Under the pieces are notes generated by a model, which saw nothing but the letters and a program-made list of their open reading frames with translations, was not told the DNA's origin and made no database searches. Below, piece after piece: positions 52,497 through 60,949 of a stretch of DNA of 64,000 bases. The position numbers were made by a program, and so were the translations under genes. Numbering within the stretch: position 1 is the stretch's first letter; each line of letters begins with the position of its first letter. Where the stretch lies: assembly GCF_003044445.1 (NCBI RefSeq), contig NZ_POWX01000012.1:18550-82549 (forward strand), in the 5' to 3' direction. The stretch comes from Neisseria mucosa. GTDB lineage: Bacteria; Pseudomonadota; Gammaproteobacteria; Burkholderiales; Neisseriaceae.

Positions 52497-53891
52497 ATGC
52501 CCCATCCCGATTTCTCCCAAACCCTCTCCAAAGACCGCCATTTCCTGCGTTCCGCCTTCAAAAATCCTAACAAATACGGCGGCTTGTCCAAAGTCGAAGA
52601 AAAATACCGAAAATCGCACGAAATCTTTTTGAAGCGTTTGGCCGCATTGCCCAAACCCGAGTTCGACAACACCCTGCCCGTTCACGAGAAGCTCGAGGAA
52701 ATCAAAAAAGCCATTGCCGAACATCAGGTAACGATTATTTGCGGCGAAACCGGTTCGGGCAAAACCACGCAGTTGCCCAAGATTTGTCTGGAACTCGGGC
52801 GCGGGGCGGCGGGCTTGATCGGGCATACCCAGCCGCGCCGTTTGGCCGCGCGTTCGGTGGCAGAGCGGATTGCCGAAGAGCTGAAATCCGAAATCGGCAG
52901 CGCGGTCGGCTATAAAGTGCGCTTTACCGACCACACCTCGCGCGATGCCTGCATCAAGCTGATGACCGACGGCATCCTGCTGGCGGAAACCCAGACCGAC
53001 CGCTATCTCGCTGCCTACGACACGATTATCATCGACGAAGCGCACGAACGCAGCCTAAACATTGACTTTCTACTGGGCTACCTGAAACAGCTTCTGCCGC
53101 GCCGCCCCGATTTGAAAGTCATCATCACCTCGGCAACCATAGACGCAGAACGCTTCTCCCAACACTTCAACGGCGCGCCCGTGCTGGAAGTGAGCGGGCG
53201 CACCTATCCCGTCGAAATCCTCTACCGCCCGCTGACCAGCAAAGACGAAGACGACGCGGAAGTGGAGTTGACCGACGCGATTGTCGATGCGGCGGACGAA
53301 TTGGCGCGACACGGCGAAGGCGATATTTTGGTGTTCCTGCCGGGCGAACGCGAAATCCGCGAAGCCGCCGAAGCCCTGCGCAAGTCCACGCTGCGCCGCA
53401 ACGACGAAATCCTGCCCCTGTTCGCACGCCTATCGCACGCCGAACAGCACAAAATCTTCCATCCCTCCGGCGCGAAACGCCGCATCGTACTGGCAACCAA
53501 CGTCGCCGAAACCTCGCTCACCGTCCCAGGCATCAAATACGTCATCGACACCGGCCTCGCACGCGTCAAACGCTATTCCGCACGGGCAAAAGTGGAGCAG
53601 CTTCATGTCGAAAAAATCTCCCAAGCCGCCGCGCGCCAACGCTCCGGCCGCTGCGGACGCGTCTCCGCAGGCGTGTGTATCCGACTGTTTTCAGAAGAAG
53701 ATTTCAACAGCCGCCCTGAATTCACCGACCCGGAAATCGTCCGCAGCAACCTAGCCGCCGTCATTCTGCGCATGGCAGCGTTGAAACTGGGCGACGTGGC
53801 AGCATTCCCGTTTTTAGAAATGCCCGATTCGCGGTATATCAATGACGGGTTTCAGGTGTTATTGGAATTAGGGGCGGTGGAGGTCGTCTGA
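52497..53891 (+). CDS. hrpA: HrpA helicase, N-terminal fragment (gene split by restriction-modification insertion)
   Basis: 464 residues holding both RecA domains of a DEAH-box RNA helicase: Walker A GETGSGKT at 83-90, DEAH at 180-183, SATIDAERF near 210 and QRSGRCGR at 381-388. It breaks off after the start of the winged-helix region ([14 protein letters not shown]), and its last Val-Val-stop is read from a DUS. E. coli HrpA, about 1300 residues, continues from exactly this point with the sequence found 1.9 kb downstream. HrpA helps rescue stalled ribosomes. This fragment keeps the ATPase core but lacks the regulatory and RNA-binding parts. Confidence 0.9.
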   Translation: MPHPDFSQTLSKDRHFLRSAFKNPNKYGGLSKVEEKYRKSHEIFLKRLAALPKPEFDNTLPVHEKLEEIKKAIAEHQVTIICGETGSGKTTQLPKICLELGRGAAGLIGHTQPRRLAARSVAERIAEELKSEIGSAVGYKVRFTDHTSRDACIKLMTDGILLAETQTDRYLAAYDTIIIDEAHERSLNIDFLLGYLKQLLPRRPDLKVIITSATIDAERFSQHFNGAPVLEVSGRTYPVEILYRPLTSKDEDDAEVELTDAIVDAADELARHGEGDILVFLPGEREIREAAEALRKSTLRRNDEILPLFARLSHAEQHKIFHPSGAKRRIVLATNVAETSLTVPGIKYVIDTGLARVKRYSARAKVEQLHVEKISQAAARQRSGRCGRVSAGVCIRLFSEEDFNSRPEFTDPEIVRSNLAAVILRMAALKLGDVAAFPFLEMPDSRYINDGFQVLLELGAVEVV

Positions 53892-53962
53892 AAACAGGCA
53901 GATCGGACATTTATGCCCAAAAAATTTTAAATTCAAACGAAATTTTAAATTTGGAAAATATT

Positions 53963-54793
53963 ATGAATAACAATCAAACAATTAAACAATCTTTTGAAAA
54001 CAACCTACGCCATTTTGTGCAAGATTTATCTAATAAAATTAGTGATTCGCACGGAAAATGGTCAATTAAGGGATTTATAGACATTTATAAAAATATCTAC
54101 ACGATTTCTTCCGATACAAAGATTATTTCTAAAATTCTAGAAATCCATTTATTTCCATTATTAGTACAATTTGCAACTAAATATGGTTACAAAATTGTAT
54201 TGGCTGAACATCAAAATTATTACCCAGATATTTCGTTCGTGGATATTAAAAATGAAAATATACGTTTTGCATTGGATTTAAAAACCACGTATCGCAAAAC
54301 CGAAACTTTATGTAACGGGTTTACATTAGGTTCGCACGGAGAATATTTTACGGATAGAAATAGTACCAAGAATATCCAATTTTCCTACAACAGCTATTTA
54401 GGGCATTATTGTTTAGGTGTAATTTATAATAGGACATCACCAGAAAAAATAGATGAAACAAAAATTTTTAAGTTAAAACAACTTAATACAATTAGTTCTG
54501 TAATTGGAGATTTCCAATTTTTTGTTGCAGAGAAATGGAAAATTGCCAGCGATAAAAGAGGCAGTGGAAATACTGCCAATATCGGCAGCATTGAAAATAT
54601 TCAAGATATTTTGAATGGAAACGGAATGTTTTCAAAATTAGGAGAAGAATGGTTTAATGATTATTGGATAAATTACAGCAAAATTAAAGACAGCAACGGA
54701 AAACTGATTACTAATTTATTGGATTTTGTAATGTACAAAAATGGTGATACTAGTTTAATTGTCAAGAAAAATAATAAAGGTAGTAAAAAATGA
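53963..54793 (+). CDS. Type II restriction endonuclease, EcoRV family (predicted GATATC)
   Basis: 276 residues from ATG 53963; a TTG four codons upstream is less likely. The catalytic signature is Asp89 (NYYPDIS), Asp105 and Lys107 (FALDLKTTY), matching EcoRV Asp74, Asp90 and Lys92 as I recall them. The recognition loop ([20 protein letters not shown]) and the minor-groove loop ([11 protein letters not shown]) also resemble EcoRV closely. It is about 30 residues longer than EcoRV, mostly N-terminal. The gene is strikingly AT-rich against its surroundings and overlaps the methyltransferase by four bases. Confidence 0.88.
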   Translation: MNNNQTIKQSFENNLRHFVQDLSNKISDSHGKWSIKGFIDIYKNIYTISSDTKIISKILEIHLFPLLVQFATKYGYKIVLAEHQNYYPDISFVDIKNENIRFALDLKTTYRKTETLCNGFTLGSHGEYFTDRNSTKNIQFSYNSYLGHYCLGVIYNRTSPEKIDETKIFKLKQLNTISSVIGDFQFFVAEKWKIASDKRGSGNTANIGSIENIQDILNGNGMFSKLGEEWFNDYWINYSKIKDSNGKLITNLLDFVMYKNGDTSLIVKKNNKGSKK

Positions 54794-55632
54794 AAGTAAT
54801 TGTACCACCCATTAAGTCTCAAGGAATAAAAACCAAACTTGTTCCTTGGATTGCTGATTATGTACCTAAAGATTTCTCAGGCACTTGGATAGAACCTTTC
54901 ATGGGCACCGGTGTTGTTGCATTTAATCTTGCGCCACACAAGGCTTTGGTATGCGATACTAATCCGCACCTTATCCGTTTTTATCAAGCTATTCAAACAG
55001 GTGAAATCAATGCCAATATAACAAAATCTTATTTAAATAAGGAAGGTGCTTTACTTTTGGAAAATGGTGAGCAGCATTACTACAGCGTTCGAGATCGGTT
55101 TAATTTGCATGGTAACCCGCTGGATTTTTTATTTCTAAATCGCTCAGGTTTTAACGGCATGATTCGGTTTAATAAAAAGGGAGAGTTCAACATTCCGTTT
55201 TGTCGTAAACCGCAACGCTTTGCGCAAGCATATGTAACCAAAATTGTAAATCAAGTTGATACAGTAAGTAAAATCATCGCTACAAAATCTTTTGAGTTTA
55301 TCTGCCAAAGTTTTGAAGAGACTATTTTACAAGCTAAAGCAGGAGATTTAATTTATTGTGATCCTCCTTATATTGATCGCCATTCAGATTACTTTAATAC
55401 TTGGACAGAAAAAGACGAACAACATTTGCATCACTTGTTAGATAACCAAGGAGTATCCTTTATTCTATCTACATGGCATCATAACCGCTATCGTAAAAAC
55501 CAATATATCAATGATTTGTGGTCTGATTTTTCTATTTCAATTAGAGAGCATTTTTACCATGTTGGTGCAAAAGAGGGGAATCGAAATTTAATGATAGAAG
55601 CGTTAATCAGTAATTTATCTTGTGCAACATAA
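54790..55632 (+). CDS. DNA adenine N6-methyltransferase, M.EcoRV-like (D12 class)
   Basis: 280 residues. Motif I is [12 protein letters not shown] and motif IV is DPPY, in the order of the Dam/D12 alpha class. The opening [16 protein letters not shown] and the segments [17 protein letters not shown] and [11 protein letters not shown] are very close to M.EcoRV from memory. It should methylate adenine in GATATC to protect host DNA. The ATGA overlap with the nuclease gene implies coupled translation. It is AT-rich like its partner and differs from the hrpA sequence on both sides. Confidence 0.9.
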   Translation: MKVIVPPIKSQGIKTKLVPWIADYVPKDFSGTWIEPFMGTGVVAFNLAPHKALVCDTNPHLIRFYQAIQTGEINANITKSYLNKEGALLLENGEQHYYSVRDRFNLHGNPLDFLFLNRSGFNGMIRFNKKGEFNIPFCRKPQRFAQAYVTKIVNQVDTVSKIIATKSFEFICQSFEETILQAKAGDLIYCDPPYIDRHSDYFNTWTEKDEQHLHHLLDNQGVSFILSTWHHNRYRKNQYINDLWSDFSISIREHFYHVGAKEGNRNLMIEALISNLSCAT

Positions 55633-55734
55633 TGCTCCGATTGATGTGCATTTGAAATAGCAGATAAATTTGTTTGCTTGTTTAGATTTAGGAAACATAC
55701 GTAATTAAGGCACTTATCCTCGAATCACAAAATC

Positions 55735-58700
55735 ATGTCGGGCATCAATGTTCAACCTACAACATCTATTAAAACCATGCAAAACACACCTAGACAACTC
55801 CCCCCTCCCCGTTACCGCCTGACCAAACTCGGCGAACAAATGGTGCGCCTGCCCATCGACCCGAAAATCGCGCGTATTTTGCTGGCGGCGAAGAAGCACG
55901 ACTGCATGGCGGAAATATTGGTGATCGCGTCCGCGCTGTCGATTCAAGACCCGCGCGAGCGGCCGCTGGAAGCGCGCGATGCCGCCGCCAAGGCACACGA
56001 GCGTTTTACCGACAAGCAGTCCGATTTCCTTGCCTATCTGAACATTTGGGACAGTTTCCAGCGCGAGCGCGACAAAGGTTTGTCCAACAAGCAGCTGGTG
56101 CAGTGGTGCCGCCAATATTTCCTGTCGCACCTGCGGATGCGCGAGTGGCGCGAGCTGCACCACCAGCTTGCCCAAACCGCGATTGAAATGGGTTTGACCA
56201 CCAAGGAAGCCGCTTTCAGACGACCTCCCGAAGTCAAGCAGCTCACGTCGTCTGAAAATGCAGGCGACCAAGACCTATCCGCCAAACTCAAACAAAAACA
56301 ACTGGATAAGAAACAACACCGCGCCCAAATCCGTGCCGTCAAAGAAGCGGGCTACGAACAAATCCACCGCGCCCTGCTCACCGGCCTCATTGCCAACGTC
56401 GGCATGAAATCGCCCGACGGCAACGACTACACCGGCGCGCGCGGCAGCCGCTTCCACCTTTTCCCCGCCTCCGCCCTGTTCAAAGCCAAGCCCAAATGGG
56501 TGATGGCGGCAGAACTCGTTGAAACAACAAAACTTTATGCCCGCGACGTAGCCGCTATTCAGCCCGAATGGATTGAGCAGGAAGCGCCGCACCTCGTCCG
56601 CTACCACTATTTCGAGCCGCATTGGGAACAAAAACGCGGCGAAGTCATCGCTAGCGAACGGGTAACGCTCTACGGCCTGACCGTCTTGCCGCGCCGCCCC
56701 GTGTCCTACGGCAGAATCGCCCCCGAAGAAGCCCGCGAAATCTTTATCCGCAGCGCGCTGGTGGCGCAGGAATGCGATTTGAAAGCGGAATTTTTTGTCC
56801 ACAACAAAAAGCTGATTAAGGAAATTACCGAACTCGAACACAAATCGCGCAAGCAGGATGTACTGGTCGATGATGAAGCCCTGTTCGCGTTTTATCACGA
56901 ACGGCTGCCCGATTTTTATACGGCAGACGCGGTTTCAGACGGCCTGCATCCTACAAATCAGCAGCAAACTGCCCCCTCCTACGCGAGGGAAGATCGGAGA
57001 GAGGGCAAAACAGTTGCCGCACAAACCAACTTTTCCTCAACCTCAGCAAGCCCTCTCCCTACCCCTCTCCCACAGGAGAGGGAACAGAGTGTCGCAGCTT
57101 CAACACTTTCAGACGACCTGCGTCCTGCAAACCCTCAGCAAACTACTCCCTCCCCCGTGGGGGAGGGCCGGGGAGAGGGCAAAACAGTTGCCGCACAAAC
57201 CAACTTTTCCGCAGCCGCAGCAAACCCTCTCCCTAACCCTCTCCCGCAGGAGAGGGAACAAGGTGCTGGAGTTTCAACGGTTTCAGACGACCCCAAAGCT
57301 CAAAAGCTACCCGAAAACTCCCTATGCTACGCTGACGGTCAACCTATCCTGCTGGGTGACCGTGTAACGATCGACAGCAAACAATGGCACGGCAAAATCG
57401 TTGCCTTGATTGCCGAGCAGCAATGCGACCCGTCCATAGGTTCCGCCGAAGAATGGGCGACATTACAAAGCGGCGTAATGGCGCAATTTGACGAAGCAGG
57501 CTTGGTGCACTATCCCGATGCTGAGACTGCCGACGAACTCATCTTATTGGCACGAGCGGATACGAGTATCCGACCTACACACTTTTCAGGTAGCCTAAAA
57601 GACAACAGGCAGCCTGAAAACCACCTTTCAGACGACCTCAAAGGCAGCCTGAAACCCCATATTCGCCCCGCCACAACTAGCGATGCAGCCGCCCTTGCCG
57701 AATTATTCCGCCTCGCCGTCAAACATATTTCAAACAGCCATTACAGCGAGCAGGAAAAAAACGCATGGCTACAAGGCGCAGACGATGCCGATTTCTGGCA
57801 AAAACACATCGACGGCGGCAATGTCCGCGTCGCCACGCACAACGGGCGCGTGCTCGGTTTCATTGAATACCAGCCCGAACAAAGCCACCTAAATTGCCTT
57901 TATACCGACCCGCACCACCAGCGGCAGGGCATCGCTACCGCGCTACTGAATGCCGTTTTGCCATCGGCAGACAGCGGCAAAACCATAACGGTAGACGCAT
58001 CCAAAGCCGCATTGGCATTTTTCCAAAAACAAGGCTTTGTGCGGCAACACGAAAACCAAATCCCGCGCAACGGCTTGGTTTTGACCAATTACCGCATGGT
58101 TCGTCAGGCAAACCATGCCCAAAAGCAGCCTGAAACCGTAGGTCGGATTCTTGAATCCGACAAAACTTTTGACGCTGCACAAACGTCGGATACGAGTATC
58201 CGACCTACACGCCTTTCAGACGACCCCAAACCCAAAAAGCAGCCTGCACCCCCAAAAGGTCGTCTGAAACCCCTACCCCTCGCCGACATCCGCACCTTCC
58301 AAGCCTGGCTCAAAACCGCCGAGCGCGACAACCCCCGCCTGCTGTTCCTTAGCCGCGACGACCTCATGCAGCACGCCGCCGCGCACATCACCGAAGAACA
58401 ATTCCCCAAACACTGGCAAACCGCAGACGGCAAATTCAAACTCAGCTACCGCTTCGAGCCGCACCACCCGCTCGACGGCGTTACCCTCACCCTGCCGCTT
58501 ACCGTGCTCAACCGCATCAGCTCCGCCGCCCTCGAATGGCTCGTGCCCGGCATGATACGCGAAAAAATCCAGTTGCAAATCAAAGCGCTACCCAAACAAA
58601 TCCGCCGCATCTGCGTGCCTGTGCCCGAATTCATCACCCAATTTTTAAGCCAAAACCCCGACCGCAACGCCCCCATCCTGCCCCAGCTCGCCCAAGCCAT

Positions 58701-59763
58701 CGCCAAAACCGCAGGCGACATCCGCATACTGGAGCAAATCAACCAAGACGAATGGGCCGCGTTCAGGCTGCCCGAACACTGCTATTTCAACCTCCGCATC
58801 ATCGACGACGGCGGACAAGAATTAGCTATGGGGCGCGATTTAATCCAAATCCAACAACAACTTGGCAAAGCCGCCGCCACCACCTTCCGCGACAACACCC
58901 AAGAATTCGAGCGCGACAACGTTACCACGTGGGACATCGGCACCCTGCCCGAATCCATCAAATTCGCCCGCGGCAAACAACAGCTCACCGGCTACCTCGG
59001 CCTGCAAAAAGAAAAAGACGGCCGCATCGCCCTGCGCCTGTTCGACACGTCCGCCGCCGCCGAACAAGCCCACCGATTAGGCGTGATCGAACTCATGAAA
59101 CTACAACTAAAAGAACAAGTTAAAGACCTGAACAAAGGCATCCAAGGCTTCACCCAAGCCGCCATGCTGCTCAAACACATCAACGCCGACACCCTGCGCG
59201 ACGACCTCACCCAAGCCGTCTGCGACCGCGCCTTTATCGGCGAAGACGAGCTGCCGCGCAACGAAAAAGCCTTCAAAGAACAAATCAAACGCGCCCGCAG
59301 CCGCCTGCCCGCCGTCAAAGAAGCCCTCAGCCGCTACTTGCAGGAAACCGCCGCCGCCTACGCCGAACTGAACGGCAAACTCGGCAAACATCCGCTCACC
59401 CACCTCCTGCGCCAACGCCTGCAAACCCTGCTCGCCGCCGGCTTCGCCACCCGCACCCCGTGGGCACAATGGCCGCGCCTCCCCATCTACCTCAAAGCCA
59501 TGACCCTGCGCCTCGAAAAATACAGCAGCAACCCCGCCCGCGACGCAGCCCGCGAAGCCGATATTCAAGAACTGGAACAAATGTGGCAGGAAAAAACCGA
59601 CGGCTTGATAAAACAAGGACAACCGATTTCAGACGACCTCGCCGCGTTTAGATGGATGATTGAAGAATTGAGAGTGTCGCTGTTTGCGCAGGAGTTGAAA
59701 ACGCCGTATCCGGTGTCGGTGAAAAGGTTGTTGAAGGAGTGGGATGGCTTGAATAAAGGATAA
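55735..59763 (+). CDS. hrpA: HrpA C-terminal part with inserted repeat and GNAT domain
   Basis: 1342 residues. The first 20 or so (MSGINVQPTTSIKT...) are unrelated to HrpA. From about residue 25 it resumes HrpA: winged helix and ratchet (YRLTKLGEQMVRLPIDPK, ALSIQDPRERP), OB fold (YTGARGSRFHLFPASALF) and, from about 848, the C-terminal DUF3418 region to the end (IEELRVSLFAQELKTPYP). Residues about 400-845 are absent from E. coli HrpA. They hold a 58-residue repeat in two copies, a small domain (CYADGQPILLGDRVTI to DELILLARA, about 531-607) and a GNAT domain (about 643-790, acetyl-CoA motif HHQRQGIATALL). The Walker motifs lie in the separate upstream fragment. Confidence 0.85.
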   Translation: MSGINVQPTTSIKTMQNTPRQLPPPRYRLTKLGEQMVRLPIDPKIARILLAAKKHDCMAEILVIASALSIQDPRERPLEARDAAAKAHERFTDKQSDFLAYLNIWDSFQRERDKGLSNKQLVQWCRQYFLSHLRMREWRELHHQLAQTAIEMGLTTKEAAFRRPPEVKQLTSSENAGDQDLSAKLKQKQLDKKQHRAQIRAVKEAGYEQIHRALLTGLIANVGMKSPDGNDYTGARGSRFHLFPASALFKAKPKWVMAAELVETTKLYARDVAAIQPEWIEQEAPHLVRYHYFEPHWEQKRGEVIASERVTLYGLTVLPRRPVSYGRIAPEEAREIFIRSALVAQECDLKAEFFVHNKKLIKEITELEHKSRKQDVLVDDEALFAFYHERLPDFYTADAVSDGLHPTNQQQTAPSYAREDRREGKTVAAQTNFSSTSASPLPTPLPQEREQSVAASTLSDDLRPANPQQTTPSPVGEGRGEGKTVAAQTNFSAAAANPLPNPLPQEREQGAGVSTVSDDPKAQKLPENSLCYADGQPILLGDRVTIDSKQWHGKIVALIAEQQCDPSIGSAEEWATLQSGVMAQFDEAGLVHYPDAETADELILLARADTSIRPTHFSGSLKDNRQPENHLSDDLKGSLKPHIRPATTSDAAALAELFRLAVKHISNSHYSEQEKNAWLQGADDADFWQKHIDGGNVRVATHNGRVLGFIEYQPEQSHLNCLYTDPHHQRQGIATALLNAVLPSADSGKTITVDASKAALAFFQKQGFVRQHENQIPRNGLVLTNYRMVRQANHAQKQPETVGRILESDKTFDAAQTSDTSIRPTRLSDDPKPKKQPAPPKGRLKPLPLADIRTFQAWLKTAERDNPRLLFLSRDDLMQHAAAHITEEQFPKHWQTADGKFKLSYRFEPHHPLDGVTLTLPLTVLNRISSAALEWLVPGMIREKIQLQIKALPKQIRRICVPVPEFITQFLSQNPDRNAPILPQLAQAIAKTAGDIRILEQINQDEWAAFRLPEHCYFNLRIIDDGGQELAMGRDLIQIQQQLGKAAATTFRDNTQEFERDNVTTWDIGTLPESIKFARGKQQLTGYLGLQKEKDGRIALRLFDTSAAAEQAHRLGVIELMKLQLKEQVKDLNKGIQGFTQAAMLLKHINADTLRDDLTQAVCDRAFIGEDELPRNEKAFKEQIKRARSRLPAVKEALSRYLQETAAAYAELNGKLGKHPLTHLLRQRLQTLLAAGFATRTPWAQWPRLPIYLKAMTLRLEKYSSNPARDAAREADIQELEQMWQEKTDGLIKQGQPISDDLAAFRWMIEELRVSLFAQELKTPYPVSVKRLLKEWDGLNKG
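56962..57309 (+). repeat. Two-copy 174-bp tandem repeat inside hrpA
   Basis: CAGCAAACT recurs at 56962 and 57136, exactly 174 bases (58 codons) apart. Each unit contains GGCAAAACAGTTGCCGCACA, a CCTCTCCC palindrome and a DUS. The reading frame is kept. Confidence 0.85.
57557..57580 (+). repeat. 24-bp palindromic repeat, left of the GNAT domain
   Basis: CGGATACGAGTATCCGACCT and the next four bases form a short palindrome plus tail. An identical copy lies at 58187-58210, exactly 630 bases (210 codons) away. Confidence 0.85.
57588..57655 (+). repeat. Kingella-type DUS cluster inside hrpA
   Basis: AGGCAGCCTGAA occurs twice (near 57608 and 57644) with a mucosa-type DUS between them. AGGCAGCCTGAA is the dialect assigned to Kingella-related Neisseriaceae. 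A further AAGCAGCCTGAA lies near 58125. Confidence 0.7.
58143..58210 (+). repeat. Palindromic repeats right of the GNAT domain
   Basis: TCGGATTCTTGAATCCGA (near 58143) and TCGGATACGAGTATCCGA (58186-58203) are two versions of one palindrome. The second continues as the 24-bp copy of 57557-57580. Confidence 0.8.
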
Positions 59764-59767
59764 AAGG

Positions 59768-59799
59768 AAAGGTCGTCTGAAAATTTCAGACGGCCTTTG
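59768..59799. terminator. Bidirectional DUS-pair terminator after hrpA
   Basis: A mucosa-type DUS (AGGTCGTCTGAAA) faces an AG-type DUS (TTTCAGACGGCCT) with almost no loop, between the convergent ends of hrpA and the XRE-ImmA gene. Confidence 0.75.
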
Positions 59800-59803
59800 T
59801 AAA

Positions 59804-60949
59804 TTAAGAATATTTTTTTAGCTTCGTAAAGGGAATAATCTTTGAATTTTTCCTTTCAAAAAAATCAACATTTAATCCCAGTAAATTAATTAAATCTTTC
59901 TGACCTAAACCAAAATAAGATTTCATATTTTCAATATCCAATATTTTTTCATTAATCAATAACTCAATCGTTCTTTTCAATAATACTGGTTTTTCAGGCT
60001 GCCTATCTTTATCACCTGGTTCAGATTTTGCCCCCCATCTAGCAGACCTTCGCTTAAATAAATTTGTTTTAGCATCATCGTCTATTAAACCTAGTTTATG
60101 CAATCTCATAATAATTGCAGCAACAGATATGCCCCAATACTGTTTTTGAATAAGCAAGTCATCTAATGTTGTTGGTATGCGAATTTTAGATACGAAACTA
60201 TCTTCAGGCAACAATAATGCCCCTGCGAACGCATGGGCTTGCTCTTCCATAGTGTTATAAAAAGTATCCCTTAGTTTATCTGGTATATGCTTATGCAAAA
60301 TTAAATGACCTAATTCATGAGCCAAATCAAATCTGCTTCTGAAATAGTTGTCCTTATCAGCAGATAATAATATTAGTGGTATTTTTGTTTCTTTGCCCCA
60401 TGTAGACAGTCCCTCAATAGTAGAAATATCTGTTATTTCTCTAACAACTATAACACCAGCTCCCTCTACTGCTAATAATAAATTTTGAATTGGAGCTTGC
60501 CCAAGCCCCATTATTTCTCTGAATTCTAAGGCAGCAATCTCAATATCAATTTGTGAAATTTCCTTTGGATTAACAAATTCTCGCTTTGGTAATATTTGCT
60601 TTGGAAAATCAACATATTCAGAAAGATACATTACACTTTCTTCTAGCCAGCTTAACCGTTCTTTCAACATTAAGCGTGCGTGTTTATATGCTGATGCATT
60701 ACTACGAAATAAAGGTATTTCAATACCAGAGATAATTGGTCGCGTAAACCATTCGGCAGTAACATCTAATATATTAGCTAATCTATTCAACGCATCTATA
60801 TCCGGCATGTGCTGCCCATTCTTCCACTTACTTAGAGTAGAAGTGGACACCCCAACCATTGCCGCAAGTTGTGCTTGAGTTAAGCCACGAATTGTCATGA
60901 TTTGCTGCAGTCGCTCACTATTAAAGCCTGAGATACCATTTTTGCTCAT
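59804..60949 (-). CDS. XRE regulator fused to ImmA/IrrE-type metallopeptidase
   Basis: 381 residues. The N-terminal helix-turn-helix (LTQAQLAAMVGVSTSTLSKW, about 23-42) is followed by a COG2856 zinc peptidase domain with His211, Glu212 and His215 in FDLAHELGHLILH. The likely third ligand is in EEQAHAFAGALLLP near 235. Relatives cleave repressors (ImmA, IrrE), and such fusions have been predicted as antitoxin-like parts of two-gene modules. It overlaps the upstream partner gene by four bases. It is AT-rich compared with hrpA. One Kingella-type uptake sequence (GGCAGCCTGAA) lies in frame near 59995. Confidence 0.85.
   Translation of the reverse strand: MSKNGISGFNSERLQQIMTIRGLTQAQLAAMVGVSTSTLSKWKNGQHMPDIDALNRLANILDVTAEWFTRPIISGIEIPLFRSNASAYKHARLMLKERLSWLEESVMYLSEYVDFPKQILPKREFVNPKEISQIDIEIAALEFREIMGLGQAPIQNLLLAVEGAGVIVVREITDISTIEGLSTWGKETKIPLILLSADKDNYFRSRFDLAHELGHLILHKHIPDKLRDTFYNTMEEQAHAFAGALLLPEDSFVSKIRIPTTLDDLLIQKQYWGISVAAIIMRLHKLGLIDDDAKTNLFKRRSARWGAKSEPGDKDRQPEKPVLLKRTIELLINEKILDIENMKSYFGLGQKDLINLLGLNVDFFERKNSKIIPFTKLKKYS

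Noticed and set aside
56930..58275. The GNAT and small domains as separate genes with own starts
   Set aside because: The frame is open across the whole region, there are no ribosome-binding sites before internal Met codons, and the HrpA sequence resumes in frame on both sides.
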